64,000 nt of DNA from JAHEEL01 sp942491345 (GCA_942491345.1 CALOAN010000011.1:124001-188000); one strand, 5' to 3'; counted from the stretch's first letter, positions 36,421 through 46,409 are shown. Made by a program: numbers and translations. The notes: generated by a model not told the origin, from the letters alone.

Positions 36421-37452
36421 ATGCGCACAGACAACGAGTACGACCGCTTCCCGATCGCGAAGCGCGGCTACGACCCCCACGCCGTCGAGGCATTCCTCGA
36501 GGTAGCCGCGGCCGACAACGATCGGATGCTCAACGAAGCGGCGGCTCGTATTGCCTCGCTTGAATCCGAAGTCGAAGAAGCAAAGCGGCAGGAAGAAGCC
36601 GTACACCTGACAATCCTCGCCGCCACCAAGGCAAAGGACGACATGCTCGAAGCCGCACGTCATCAGGCCGCCGAGTCCGTTGCCAAAGGTCACAAGGAAG
36701 GCGACCGCATCGTCACCGAGGCGCGCATGCAAGCGTTCCAGCTCGTCACCGGCGCCAGGAAAGAAGCCGAGACGATCGTCGGCGAAGCCCGCGCCGAGGC
36801 CGCCGCGGTCGCACGCGTTGAAGGCATCGTCGAGGTTCCGGACGACGCTGCCACCGAACGCGAGCGGGATTTGCAGCGAAGGATCGACGAAATGCAGCAG
36901 GTCGTCGCCGCCATGGAGGTCGAACTCGCTGCGCGCCCGGCGTTCTCCGAAGCGGTCCCCGCAGACGATGCGACCGTGGAGGTCGCCCCTGCGCCCGCGC
37001 AGGACCTCGCAGCCCCCGTCGAAGTGATCGAGGATCCGGCGCCGCCCGAACCGGCTGCGGAAATCACTCGTACCGAGCCCGCCGCCGCAACCAACGATGA
37101 ACACATCGAGATCGTCGTCACCGACACCCCGCCCGCCGAGCCCGCCGTCGAACAAGAGCCGCTCGACACAGAGATAGCAGTGGATGATGTTGCGGTGACG
37201 GTCGAGGCCGACGTTCAGCCCGCAACGGCCGATTCCTCAGTTGGCGGTGCCAGCAGCATCACGGACGAGAGAACGCCCGAAGCCGTGCGCCGGTCCTTCT
37301 ACTCACGCCGGTCGGCGAAGTTGCCGCGAATCGGTGCTGAGGGCGGTCGCGATGCCATGGCTGCGATGGCAGGGCTGCGCACCAATTTCGTAGCTGCTGA
37401 TGCCGCAGCCGATGCCGGTCCCGAGGACACGCCGGCGTTTGAAGCAGTCTGA
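36421..37452 (+). CDS. DivIVA-domain coiled-coil protein
   Basis: 343 residues. The N-terminus (FPIAKRGYDPHAVEAFLEVA) is a DivIVA-like membrane-curvature-sensing start. A continuous coiled coil follows (about residues 30-190, rich in Ala, Glu, Arg), then a disordered Pro/Ala/Glu-rich region and a basic C-terminal patch (RRSFYSRRSAKLPRIGAEGG). DivIVA/Wag31 proteins mark cell poles or septa. This one carries a longer acidic tail than Wag31, so it may be a paralogue. Confidence 0.75.
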   Translation: MRTDNEYDRFPIAKRGYDPHAVEAFLEVAAADNDRMLNEAAARIASLESEVEEAKRQEEAVHLTILAATKAKDDMLEAARHQAAESVAKGHKEGDRIVTEARMQAFQLVTGARKEAETIVGEARAEAAAVARVEGIVEVPDDAATERERDLQRRIDEMQQVVAAMEVELAARPAFSEAVPADDATVEVAPAPAQDLAAPVEVIEDPAPPEPAAEITRTEPAAATNDEHIEIVVTDTPPAEPAVEQEPLDTEIAVDDVAVTVEADVQPATADSSVGGASSITDERTPEAVRRSFYSRRSAKLPRIGAEGGRDAMAAMAGLRTNFVAADAAADAGPEDTPAFEAV

Positions 37453-37541
37453 ACAAGTTTGGCGGGGGCGGCTCCGACGCTCGGCTGCCCGCCCGGACCG
37501 ACGCCCAACCGGCGCCGTCCCCGTCAATGCCTCGCCGGGTC

Positions 37542-38156
37542 CTAGAAGTACGGGTTCGCGCCGAGTGAATGGTCCGTCACGTCGACAACTTCCGTGATCT
37601 CCGGCACAGCCGAGAGGATCGCCTTCTCTATCCCTTGCTGCAGCGTCACGGCTGCGAGGCCGCAGCCCTGGCAGCCGCCACCGAGTTCGAGCATGGCGCG
37701 AGTTCCGTCCACCCCGATGAGGTTGGCGATGCCTCCGTGTGATGCGATTGCGGGGTTGATTTGCTCGGTGAGCAACTGCCGCACCTTCTCTTCAGTTGTC
37801 CCGGTCAGCTCGATGTCATCTCCGAGTCCCAGCCCGGGGCTGGGCGTGTTCGGATTTCGGATCACGAGACCGGCCGACGGACCTGAGGTCGAAAGGTCGA
37901 GCACGGCTCCGCGCAGATCATCGACCGAACCCTCTGCGATGGCGACTGGCAGACCGTCGTGACGCTCGACGTGATCGGCAGCGGTCACGTCCTCCGGACG
38001 GAGGAATGCCGTCTCGTAGACATATCCGTTCGCGCCGACGCCGCTGATCCGCAGCGCAAGGTGAAGGTCGTCGATTGCTTCGCTCTCACGTAGCTCGAGA
38101 ATCGTCGCAAGTGCTTCTTCGGTTATGTCTATGACGGGCGTTTGGGTATCGCTCAT
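37542..38156 (-). CDS. nfuA: NfuA-type Fe-S cluster carrier
   Basis: 204 residues. An N-terminal degenerate A-type (IscA-like) domain is followed by a NifU C-terminal domain: IASHGGIANLIGVDGTRAML and the cluster-binding GCQGCG with SLGANPYF at the end. NfuA receives and delivers [4Fe-4S] clusters to target proteins. The A-type domain lacks the usual cysteines, as in NfuA proteins. It lies 30 bp downstream of the ligase gene on the same strand. Confidence 0.88.
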   Translation of the reverse strand: MSDTQTPVIDITEEALATILELRESEAIDDLHLALRISGVGANGYVYETAFLRPEDVTAADHVERHDGLPVAIAEGSVDDLRGAVLDLSTSGPSAGLVIRNPNTPSPGLGLGDDIELTGTTEEKVRQLLTEQINPAIASHGGIANLIGVDGTRAMLELGGGCQGCGLAAVTLQQGIEKAILSAVPEITEVVDVTDHSLGANPYF

Positions 38157-38186
38157 GGAAGCGCGGATGCTACCGGTGGGTACCGC

Positions 38187-39890
38187 CTAGCGGTACAGGT
38201 CAGCGATCTCGCTCGAGAAGTGCTCGACGACCACATTCCGGACGACTGCTCCCGACGCCAAGCGTTCGCCTTCTTCCACCGAGAGCGCTCGTGGCAGCAG
38301 CCCGATCTTCCTGATCTGCTCGGCCCGCGCAAACCGCTGGTTGACGTCGCCAACACGCGCCTCGACCTGTTCGACCGCCGCGTCTGTGTTCAGCCCGTCG
38401 ACGATCGACACGAGCACGCCGAGCTGGTCGTAGCCGTCTCCGACGATCACCGCGTCCACGATGATCGGATCCTCCCGGAGCAGCCGCTCGATCGGCCGTG
38501 GGCAGACGTTCTTCCCCCCGTTCGTGATCACGATGTCCTTCTTGCGGCCGGTGATAGTGAACAGGCCATCGGAGCCGATCGAGCCGAGGTCGCCGGTGTG
38601 GAGCCACCCGTCACGCAGGGCGCGTCGTGTCGCTTCGGGGTTGTCGAGGTAGCCGGCGAAGACACTCCGGCCTCGTAGGACAATCTCCCCGTCGTCCGCG
38701 ATTCCGGCTTCTATTCCCGGGAACGGGAACCCGACCGAGCCGTACCGCGTCGCTCCTTCCTGTGTGATGATCGACGGACCCGAGGCTTCGGACAGCCCAT
38801 AGACCTCGCGAATCACCAGGTCGAGGCCCGAAAAGTACTCGAGTGTCGCGGGATTCGCTGAGACCGCACCGCTGAACGCCAGTCGCAGGTTCCCAAACCC
38901 CACCGCTGACCGGACACGGTTTGTGAACAGCCGGCGGGCGACAGCGACGGACACGCGCCCAAACAACGACCGGCGCCGGCTGGCATTCCTGGCTGCAATG
39001 TCGGCGTGTGACACCCGCATGGACCAGGCGGCGATTCTGGACCTCCACCCCTCAAGCGCGTCAACCTGAGCGCGGATCGCCCGTTCGAAACCGGACCACA
39101 CCAGGGGGACGCTGAAGAAGATCGTCGGCTGGATCTCGGGCAGGTCGACGCGAATCCTCCCGATCGATTGAGCGAAAGCGACGGAGTATCCGGCGTGCGC
39201 GGCAATGTGGATCGTGAACATCTGCTCCGCAATGTGCGAGAGCGGTAGATAGGAGAGGACCCGGTCGTCGCTCGTCGGTTCGAATACTTCAACGGCAACA
39301 CCGGACGCGAACACGAGGTTGTCGTGAGTCAGGATGACGCCGACGGTGCCCCCGAATCCCGCGGCGGTGAAGATCAACGTCGCCGGATCCTCCGGACGGA
39401 GGCCGGCGATGCGTTGCTCGAGGACTCCGTCGGGGGCGTCGTCACCGAGATCGAGAAAGCCCTGCCACGAGAGAACACCGGCCGGAGCTGACTCGACACC
39501 GACAACAAGATCAAGTGACGGGTGAGACTCGATATCGATCTTGTCGGCGAGCGCACCAGTCCCGGCAAGGACGATCCGCGCATTCGATTGCGCGAGCACG
39601 TCGGCGATCTCTTCCTCGGAGCTCGAGAAATAGATGCCGACCGGGACTGCCCCGACGGCCATCGCGGCAACATCGAAGATCACCCATTCGGGCGAGTTGT
39701 ACGAGAGGATCCCGACACGGTCGCCGACCTCGATCCCAGATGCAATCATGGCGTTCGCCGCACGGCCCACGGCTCGCGCGTAGTCGCTCCACGTGATGGT
39801 CTCCCACGCTCCATCCACCCGGCGGCGCAGTGCGGGTTTGTCGGGTATTCGTCGAGCGTTGGCCTGCACAAGATGCGGGATCGTGTGCAC
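38187..39890 (-). CDS. AMP-binding long-chain acyl-CoA ligase-like protein, altered P-loop
   Basis: 567 residues from GTG 39890, preceded by GAGGAGA; an in-frame GTG at 39923 is less likely. It has the FadD15/ACSBG-like layout: SYNSPEWVIFDVAAMAVGAV, LPLSHIAEQMF, EVYGLSEASG, DGWLHTGDLG and GRKKDIVITNGGKNVCPRPI. The family converts fatty acid, ATP and CoA to acyl-CoA and AMP. The phosphate-binding loop, normally TSGTTGxPKGV, reads TAAGFGGTVGV, so the Ser/Thr run and the Lys are lost. Adenylation may be weakened, or the protein may have another role. Confidence 0.85.
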   Translation of the reverse strand: MHTIPHLVQANARRIPDKPALRRRVDGAWETITWSDYARAVGRAANAMIASGIEVGDRVGILSYNSPEWVIFDVAAMAVGAVPVGIYFSSSEEEIADVLAQSNARIVLAGTGALADKIDIESHPSLDLVVGVESAPAGVLSWQGFLDLGDDAPDGVLEQRIAGLRPEDPATLIFTAAGFGGTVGVILTHDNLVFASGVAVEVFEPTSDDRVLSYLPLSHIAEQMFTIHIAAHAGYSVAFAQSIGRIRVDLPEIQPTIFFSVPLVWSGFERAIRAQVDALEGWRSRIAAWSMRVSHADIAARNASRRRSLFGRVSVAVARRLFTNRVRSAVGFGNLRLAFSGAVSANPATLEYFSGLDLVIREVYGLSEASGPSIITQEGATRYGSVGFPFPGIEAGIADDGEIVLRGRSVFAGYLDNPEATRRALRDGWLHTGDLGSIGSDGLFTITGRKKDIVITNGGKNVCPRPIERLLREDPIIVDAVIVGDGYDQLGVLVSIVDGLNTDAAVEQVEARVGDVNQRFARAEQIRKIGLLPRALSVEEGERLASGAVVRNVVVEHFSSEIADLYR

Positions 39891-39940
39891 GGCATCTCCT
39901 CGAGTCGGAACTGCGACCGCCACATGTACACAATGGAGTC

Positions 39941-41446
39941 ATGCAAGGACTCCACAGCGACGATCGATCTTCAGGCGTCATTCTACATCCGACGTCCCTC
40001 CCCGGACCCTACGGGGTCGGGGACCTCGGCGCCGCCGCCTACGAATGGGTTGATCTCCTCGCGGCAACCGGCACCGGCCTCTGGCAAACCCTCCCCGTTG
40101 GCCCAACCGGCTACGGCGACTCGCCGTACCAGTGCTTCTCGGCCTTCGCCGGCAATGTCAACCTCATCGCCCCGGATCTCCTCGTGGACGACGGCCTCAT
40201 CGAACCGCCGGACCTGCCGCACTTCCCCGACGAGTATGTCGACTACGGGGCGGTGATTCCATGGAAGCGAAGCCTCGTCGATTCCGCGTACTCCCGATTC
40301 CGACGCCGCGGCGGTGATCCGGCGATCGCCGAGGAATTCGAGCGATTCAGGTCCGAACAGCTCTGGCTCGACGACTATGCGCAGTTCATGGCCATCAAAG
40401 CTGCCCACGGCGGCGGCACGTGGCAGGACTGGCCAGACGAGCTACGCCTTCGGGAGCCGACAGCGCTCGCCTCAGCTCGGCGGCGCCTCTCATATGCGAT
40501 CGACCGTACCCGTTTCTCCCAGTTTCTCTTCTTCCGTCAGTGGGACGCGCTCCACCGGCATGCGACGAATCGCAACGTGCGCATCATCGGCGACGTACCC
40601 ATATTCGTGGCCGGCGACTCGGCCGATGTGTGGTCCAATCCAGACTTGTTCGTTCTTGACGACATGCGCCGCCCAACCGTGGTTGCGGGCGTGCCGCCCG
40701 ACTACTTCTCGGAGACCGGCCAGCTCTGGGGCAATCCCCACTACAACTGGAGTCGACATGAAGAGACCGGATTCGCGTGGTGGATCGACCGGCTCCGCTC
40801 GACGTTCAGCATCGCCGACATAGCTCGCGTCGACCACTTCCGGGCATTCGCCGACTACTGGGTGATTCCTGCGGGAGCCGAGACCGCAGTCGACGGCGAG
40901 TGGAAAGACGGTCCGGGCATCGCGTTCTTCGAGGCTGTGCGGGCGCAGCTCGGTGACTTGCCCATCATTGCTGAAGACCTCGGCGACCTGTCCCCCAAGG
41001 TCCCCGTCCTGCTCGATCATGTCGGCTTTCCTGGAATGCGAGTACTCACGTTCGCGTTCTCGACCGACGAGTCTGACTCGTTTCTGCCCGACAACTACCC
41101 GATTGAATCGATCGCGTACACGGGAACCCATGACAATGACACGACTCTCGGCTGGTGGAGAGCAGCACCCGCCGGTGAGCGTGAGTTTGCAGCCCGCTAC
41201 CTCGCACTCGAAGAGAGCGATCCGGTCGCAGGATTCCTCGATGCTCTCTGGGCGTCGCGCGCAATGGTCGCGATCGCTCCGCTGCAGGACCTTCTCCGGC
41301 TCGACTCGAAGGCGCGCATGAACATCCCGGGGACCACCGACGCGAACTGGCGATGGCGCGTGACCCGGGACCAGATCGCAGACGACCGCATCCCGGAACA
41401 GCTGATCGACCTGAACCGTCGCTACGGACGGGCTTCGACAAGCTAG
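39941..41446 (+). CDS. malQ: 4-alpha-glucanotransferase (amylomaltase)
   Basis: 501 residues, GH77 family. It transfers glucan segments between maltodextrins in glycogen/maltose metabolism. The start (SSGVILHPTSLPGPYGVGDL) and family blocks are all present: GPTGYGDSPYQCFSAFAGN, GDVPIFVAGDSADVW, GVPPDYFSETGQLWGNPHYN, the nucleophile region RVDHFRAF, IAEDLGDLS and the late YTGTHDNDT. ATG 39941 has GGAG upstream. It is divergent from the acyl-CoA ligase with only 50 bp between starts. Confidence 0.95.
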   Translation: MQGLHSDDRSSGVILHPTSLPGPYGVGDLGAAAYEWVDLLAATGTGLWQTLPVGPTGYGDSPYQCFSAFAGNVNLIAPDLLVDDGLIEPPDLPHFPDEYVDYGAVIPWKRSLVDSAYSRFRRRGGDPAIAEEFERFRSEQLWLDDYAQFMAIKAAHGGGTWQDWPDELRLREPTALASARRRLSYAIDRTRFSQFLFFRQWDALHRHATNRNVRIIGDVPIFVAGDSADVWSNPDLFVLDDMRRPTVVAGVPPDYFSETGQLWGNPHYNWSRHEETGFAWWIDRLRSTFSIADIARVDHFRAFADYWVIPAGAETAVDGEWKDGPGIAFFEAVRAQLGDLPIIAEDLGDLSPKVPVLLDHVGFPGMRVLTFAFSTDESDSFLPDNYPIESIAYTGTHDNDTTLGWWRAAPAGEREFAARYLALEESDPVAGFLDALWASRAMVAIAPLQDLLRLDSKARMNIPGTTDANWRWRVTRDQIADDRIPEQLIDLNRRYGRASTS

Positions 41447-41575
41447 GTCTCATGTAGGGGCATCAACCGCAGACCGTTCAGCGTGAGAACTCGCTTGATG
41501 CGGCGATGTCGCCGCCCCACGGCTCGAAGAACGCGTGGACTTCACCAACCTCGGTTTCGAACGATGCCGGTTCGA

Positions 41576-41860
41576 TCAGCGAACCTCGACGAGCTCGTTT
41601 GTCCTGAGATCGAGCACCCGTTCCACCGGGCTTGCCGCGTCTGCAATCCATCGCGCCAGCGACTCGCCTGGAGCGCGCACGATCCACCATGCCACGTCGG
41701 CGCTCCCCGATCCGCGGAAGGCGCTCCATGCGCTGCGGCCGGCTGCGATCGCCTCCGCCTCAACGTCGTACACGCCCAGCACCCGCTCAAGCGTTCCGGC
41801 AAATGACCCGCCCTCTTGGAAGGCCGGTTCGACGAATTCCACCAGTTCGTATTCACTCAT
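41576..41860 (-). CDS. Hypothetical acidic protein
   Basis: 94 residues from ATG 41860, with GAGGGGG upstream. There is no recognisable family. Sequence such as VEFVEPAFQEGGSFAGTLER and AWWIVRAPGESLARWIADAA suggests a small alpha/beta fold. In the next frame the strand continues as SLIEPASFETEVGEVHAFFE to 41478, which also looks coding. The gene may therefore be about 33 residues longer with a frameshift at the current stop. Confidence 0.6.
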   Translation of the reverse strand: MSEYELVEFVEPAFQEGGSFAGTLERVLGVYDVEAEAIAAGRSAWSAFRGSGSADVAWWIVRAPGESLARWIADAASPVERVLDLRTNELVEVR

Positions 41861-41929
41861 ACGGACCCCCTCCTCTACCCACCGTCATGATATCGCATCG
41901 GAAGCATCCTGTGACGTAGGATTGTCGTC

Positions 41930-42436
41930 ATGGAACTCGAATCCCGCTTCAGCACGGACGAGATCGCCGAGGCTGTCGGACGCGTGGCCGAAGAGGTCTC
42001 GGCCGACTACCAGAACACGGTGCCTCTGCTCGTTGGAATCCTCACCGGATCGTTTGTCTTCCTCGCAGACCTCGTGAGGGCAATGAGTGTTCCGGTCGAG
42101 ATCGACTTCATACGGGCCCGCTCGTATGGCAAAAACACGGTCTCGTCGGGTGCAGTCGAGATCACCAAGGACATCGAGCACGACGTAACCGGTCGATCGG
42201 TGGTACTCGTAGAGGACATCCTCGACACCGGACTGACGCTCGAGTTTGTGGCAAGTCGGGTTCTCGCCGGCCATCCCGGTGAAGTCAAGACCTGCTCCCT
42301 CCTTGTTCGAGAAGGCGCTACTCCCCCGGACTACATGGGTCTCTGGATTCCACAGGGCTTCGTTGTCGGATATGGCATCGACTACGCGGAGCGCTACCGC
42401 GGCCTCCCGGACATCAAATCTGTCCCGGGAACCTGA
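41930..42436 (+). CDS. hpt: Hypoxanthine phosphoribosyltransferase
   Basis: 168 residues. It makes IMP/GMP from hypoxanthine/guanine and PRPP in purine salvage. The PRPP-binding motif VVLVEDILDTGLTLEFV is complete, as are the ILTGSFVFLADLVR and FVVGYGIDYAERYRGLPDI blocks. The second residue of the flexible loop region reads ARSYGKNTVSSG, as in HPRTs. Length is normal for the family. Confidence 0.93.
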   Translation: MELESRFSTDEIAEAVGRVAEEVSADYQNTVPLLVGILTGSFVFLADLVRAMSVPVEIDFIRARSYGKNTVSSGAVEITKDIEHDVTGRSVVLVEDILDTGLTLEFVASRVLAGHPGEVKTCSLLVREGATPPDYMGLWIPQGFVVGYGIDYAERYRGLPDIKSVPGT

Positions 42437-42487
42437 CAAGCGACAGCTCGATCCTTGGGTGTCTAGGGTTTGTATGAAGGAGGTCCC

Positions 42488-42784
42488 ATGTACGTCGTGA
42501 CGTATGCAATCAGGGTGCGGCCCGACCAGCGCCAGCTGTTCTCCGTGTGTTGGAGGACAGTCGCTGAAGCCAAACGAGATCACTGTGGCAGCCTCGGCTC
42601 GCGCCTGTTCGCCCAATCGGATGGGACCTACGTCGTATTCGAAGAGTGGCCCGACAGGACGTCACGCGACGCATGTGCGCTTCCCGACAACTACCTGGAC
42701 CTCGACTCCGACCTGCGCGGGCTCTGCGCATCCTGGGAGAAGACCGCTGAGATGGAGCTTGCCGAGTCGGTGCCCGCCAACTAG
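42488..42784 (+). CDS. Antibiotic biosynthesis monooxygenase-domain (ABM) protein
   Basis: 98 residues, dimeric ferredoxin-like ABM fold: YVVTYAIRVRPDQRQLFSVC, then GSRLFAQSDGTYVVFEEWPD and a C-terminal helix. The family includes small haem or quinol oxygenases and many of unknown role. GAAGGAGGT stands at ideal distance from ATG 42488. Confidence 0.75.
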   Translation: MYVVTYAIRVRPDQRQLFSVCWRTVAEAKRDHCGSLGSRLFAQSDGTYVVFEEWPDRTSRDACALPDNYLDLDSDLRGLCASWEKTAEMELAESVPAN

Positions 42785-42902
42785 GGCCATCCGGTGTGTC
42801 GGAGTGCCCAGCGGGGCCGAGGGCTAGTCACGTTGGAAGTCCTCGCAATCCATCTGTACGGCGGAGACACCTTCGACCAAGCTGTGCTTGGGAATGGAGG
42901 GC

Positions 42903-43070
42903 ATGGCTACACAACACCCCACGGGGTTCATCTGCTACATCTGCGAAGGCATCGCAGTCGTTGAGCTCGAGGGCCAGTATCTCTGCGCCGAGCACGCGAT
43001 CGAGGCGATGACGAGCATCGATATCGACCTTCGCGACGAACAACCAGCGGTATCAAGCATCGCCGAATAG
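42903..43070 (+). CDS. Small zinc-ribbon-like protein
   Basis: 55 residues from ATG 42903. One likely metal site is formed by FICYICEGIA and LCAEHAIEAM (CxxC...CxxH). No family is recognised. TGGAGGGC precedes the start. Confidence 0.6.
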   Translation: MATQHPTGFICYICEGIAVVELEGQYLCAEHAIEAMTSIDIDLRDEQPAVSSIAE

Positions 43071-43753
43071 CCGGCCTCGCGGCCTGGATCGAGATCCCGG
43101 TTCACGGCGTCGGCTGGAGTCGCTCGGAGCGGGTTCGCGCGAGCGCGTCCGCGAAGCGTGCGGTCCCGGCGGTCGCCGCTAGCAATTCTTCGCCGAGGAC
43201 GGCAGCACTAGTCCCATCGTCAGCGGTCACAACCCTTCTGGACCCACAACCGTCATGAGGCCATGATGCTGCCAGGAATGGAAGACATCTACAGGCGACA
43301 CTTGCAGGGCCTCACGCGCACCGCGCGTGAGGCCGACGCGTGCGCCGACGCCCACTACGGCCGCGCCAAAGCCGGGCGGAACATTGCGACGGTGACGGCC
43401 TCAGAGGCCGCCCCCGGAGCACCAGAATCGGTGAGCCCCGTCAACTCGCCTTCCCCAACGACGTAGTTGGCGGGGTTCACCGTACACACCTCGACGCACG
43501 CAGACTTGCTGGCCGAGGAAAGGTCGCCATTGCTGCCAAAGCCCCTGCCGGCGCTGCGTTTTCGCGGGTCTGAATACCGTCGTTTTGCCCCCCTCTGCAC
43601 CGCCGCACGCATCGGACGCGTGGAGTAGTGTTGGAGCGACGCCCTCGGGCTGTGTCGGTGCTGGCACGCAGAGGAAAGGGGAATACGCAGACGGGCGGGC
43701 CGACGCTTCCGACCAGGCCGAATCTCGGGCGAGACGCGTATGAAAGGGGAACC
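43071..43753. other. Intergenic region with a strong hairpin
   Basis: No convincing gene, though a 67-codon frame from ATG 43263 cannot be excluded. GCCTCACGCGC-ACC-GCGCGTGAGGC (43309-43333) is a perfect 11-bp hairpin and may terminate transcription or be a REP-type element. The promoter of the 5'-nucleotidase should lie near 43640-43740. Confidence 0.4.
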
Positions 43754-46333
43754 ATGTTCCACGATCGATCCACTCGTGGACCAGGTATGAGGGTGATCCT
43801 TGTCCTGGTCGCGATGCTGGCGGCGCTGATGGTCGTCGCAACTCCAGCGGCTCAAGCTGACCCACCAGACGACTACGACACTGCGCCTTTCAAGTTGACC
43901 GTACTGCACAACAACGACGGCGAATCACAACTCGTGAACGCAGGCAGCGATCTTGAAGACTACGGCGGCGCTGCCCGATTCAAGGCACTGTCCGACGCGC
44001 GAAAGGCGGCCTATACGAATGTGGTGATGATCTCGTCCGGGGACAACTTCCTGGCGGGCCCTGAGTTCAACCTTGGACTCAAGCACCACACCGATACCGG
44101 CGAGCCGATCTATGACACGACTGCCATGGCCCTGATCGGCTATGACGCCGTGAACCTCGGCAACCACGATTTCGACTTCGGACCGGACGTCCTCGCGGAA
44201 TTCATCAAGGGCTATCTCACCCCGCCGACGATTCCCCCGCCCCCCTATGCAGGTACGTGGGTCGTGCCGCCGTACGTCTCGGCGAACCTCGATATGTCAG
44301 CCGAACCGAACCTGGCCGCTCTGGTCGACCCGCTGGGACCCATCACCACCACGGTTGATCCCACGAAGCCGATCGCCGAGAGCACTGTGGTGACGGTCAA
44401 CGGAGAGAAGATCGGGATCATCGGATTGGAGACGCCCAACTTGGCGACCATCTCGAGTCCGCGCAATGTGATCATCGACAAGGCGATCGTCCAGGTCGTC
44501 AAGGATCAGGTCGCAGCCCTGCAAGCGGCACCGTTCAGCGTTGACAAGATCATCCTCACGAGCCACCTCCAGGACATCGACCTGGAGAAGGCGTTGGTTG
44601 CTGACGTGACCGGTGTCGACATCGTGATCGCAGGTGGCGGCGACGAATTGCTGGCGAACACCGGCGACGCGCTGATACCGGGAGACGAGGATGACGTCTA
44701 CGGCGACTACCCGCAATGGGTTCAAGACAACGCCGGCACCTATGTTCCGATCGTTACGACATCGGGCGAGTACAAGTACCTCGGGCAGCTCGAGGTCGGA
44801 TTCGATATCGACGGCAATGTCGTCGGGATCGGCGACGCCAGCGGACCGTTGGTGGTCTCGACCGCCGCAGGGAACGATGCAGACATGCAGAAGTATGTCG
44901 TCGACCCGGTTGTGAAAGGACTGGCGGTGTTGAAGGCCGACAAGGTGGCAACAAGCGAGGTGCCGCTGGATGGTCTCCGCAACTCGGTTCGCTTCATGGA
45001 GACGAATGAGGGCAACCTCATCACCGACGCCTACATGTGGCAAGCCAAGGAGCTTGCCGCCGACTTCGGCGTCGACGTTCCCGATGTGGCGCTCACCAAC
45101 GGCGGCGGTATTCGCAACAACACGATCCTCCCTGCCGGTGACCTGACGGTGCTCGACACGTTCGATATGGTCCCGTTCCCGAACTTCCTCTCGGTCGTCG
45201 AGAACGTACCGATCGCGCACTTCAAGGAGATCCTCGAGAACGCCGTGTCACGGGTTGACGGGCTCTCCGGAGGCACCGGACGTTTCGCTCAGATTTCGGG
45301 ATTCACGATGACGTACAACCCGGATGAGCAGGCCCAGATCGTCGATGACGACGGATTCGTGCTGACCCCCGGCAAGCGGATTCAATCGGTCGTGCTCGAC
45401 GACGGAACGGTGCTGATCAAGGACGGTGAGGTGGTTCCGGGCAAGCCGACGGTGGACATTGCCACGATCGACTTCCTTGCCCGCGGCGGGGATGCCTACC
45501 CATACCGTGGTGCGCCGTTCACAACACTGGGCGTGACCTATCAACAGGCCCTGGAGAACTACCTCCGGTATCTCAAGACCGTGACCGCGGCTGACTACCC
45601 CGAGGGTGGCGAAGGCCGCATCGGCATCTCCCTGTTCGAGTCACAACTCGGACTTGTTGATACAACGACCGGCCTCTGGAAGGTCGGTGGAGGGGCGTTC
45701 TACTACGGCGATCCCGGGGACTATCCGTTCGTAGGAGACTGGGACGGCGACGGTGTTGACACACCCGGTCTGTACAGGCAGTCGGATGGGTACGTCTACT
45801 TGAGGAACTCGAACACGCAAGGTATTGCGGACATCAAGTTCTTCTTCGGGGATCCTGGTGATGTTCCGATCGCCGGTGACTTCAATGGGGACGGGTTCGA
45901 TACCGTGTCGATCTACCGGCCGTCGAACCAGACGTTCTACATCATCAACGAGCTCGGATCCAACGACGCTGGTCTCGGCGCTGCCGAGTACAGCTTCATG
46001 TTCGGTGATCCGGGTGACGAGCCGTTCGTCGGGGATTTCGACGGCGATGGCATCGATGAAGTTGCTCTGCATCGGGACACGACCGGTCTGGTCTACTACC
46101 GGAACACGCTGACGACCGGCATCGCCGACGCCTCGTTCTACTGGGGTGACCCGGCGGACATCGTGTTTGCGGGAAACTGGAACGGCGACAAGACCGACAC
46201 CGTCGGATTGCTCCGTCCCTCGAATTCGACGTTCTACTGGCGCAACACGAACACCCAGGGCATCGCGGACGGAAGCGCCCTCGTTGCAGGGGGAAGCACA
46301 GACGCTCCGGTGGCCGGGACGTTTAGCAAGTAG
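43754..46333 (+). CDS. Secreted 5'-nucleotidase-type phosphoesterase with FG-GAP-like C-terminus
   Basis: 859 residues from ATG 43754 (AAAGGGGA upstream). A signal peptide (MRVILVLVAMLAALMVVATP, cleavage near AQA-DPP) is followed by the calcineurin-like domain: LTVLHNNDGESQLV, ISSGDNFLAG, LGNHDFDFG (GNHD) and ILTSHLQDIDLE. The nucleotide-binding C-terminal domain contains LTNGGGIRNNTILPAGDL and RGGDAYPY. The last ~220 residues carry four Asp-rich repeats (GDWDGDGVDTPGLYR, GDFNGDGFDTVSIYR, GDFDGDGIDEVALHR, GNWNGDKTDTVGLLR). It probably hydrolyses extracellular nucleotides. Confidence 0.9.
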   Translation: MFHDRSTRGPGMRVILVLVAMLAALMVVATPAAQADPPDDYDTAPFKLTVLHNNDGESQLVNAGSDLEDYGGAARFKALSDARKAAYTNVVMISSGDNFLAGPEFNLGLKHHTDTGEPIYDTTAMALIGYDAVNLGNHDFDFGPDVLAEFIKGYLTPPTIPPPPYAGTWVVPPYVSANLDMSAEPNLAALVDPLGPITTTVDPTKPIAESTVVTVNGEKIGIIGLETPNLATISSPRNVIIDKAIVQVVKDQVAALQAAPFSVDKIILTSHLQDIDLEKALVADVTGVDIVIAGGGDELLANTGDALIPGDEDDVYGDYPQWVQDNAGTYVPIVTTSGEYKYLGQLEVGFDIDGNVVGIGDASGPLVVSTAAGNDADMQKYVVDPVVKGLAVLKADKVATSEVPLDGLRNSVRFMETNEGNLITDAYMWQAKELAADFGVDVPDVALTNGGGIRNNTILPAGDLTVLDTFDMVPFPNFLSVVENVPIAHFKEILENAVSRVDGLSGGTGRFAQISGFTMTYNPDEQAQIVDDDGFVLTPGKRIQSVVLDDGTVLIKDGEVVPGKPTVDIATIDFLARGGDAYPYRGAPFTTLGVTYQQALENYLRYLKTVTAADYPEGGEGRIGISLFESQLGLVDTTTGLWKVGGGAFYYGDPGDYPFVGDWDGDGVDTPGLYRQSDGYVYLRNSNTQGIADIKFFFGDPGDVPIAGDFNGDGFDTVSIYRPSNQTFYIINELGSNDAGLGAAEYSFMFGDPGDEPFVGDFDGDGIDEVALHRDTTGLVYYRNTLTTGIADASFYWGDPADIVFAGNWNGDKTDTVGLLRPSNSTFYWRNTNTQGIADGSALVAGGSTDAPVAGTFSK

Positions 46334-46374
46334 CAGCTAGCCGCACGGCCTCACGCCGTGCCGAAGACACGAAG

Positions 46375-46409
46375 CAGGGGCCCGGCTCACACGAGCCGGG
46401 CCCCGCTTT
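46375..46409. terminator. Bidirectional terminator hairpin
   Basis: GGGGCCCGGCTC-ACAC-GAGCCGGGCCCC is a perfect 12-bp stem, followed by GCTTTG. It lies 43 bp after the nucleotidase stop. Confidence 0.85.

Noticed and set aside
43628..43753. Upstream extension of the 5'-nucleotidase
   Set aside because: The extra residues precede a clear signal peptide and ATG 43754 has its own ribosome-binding site.
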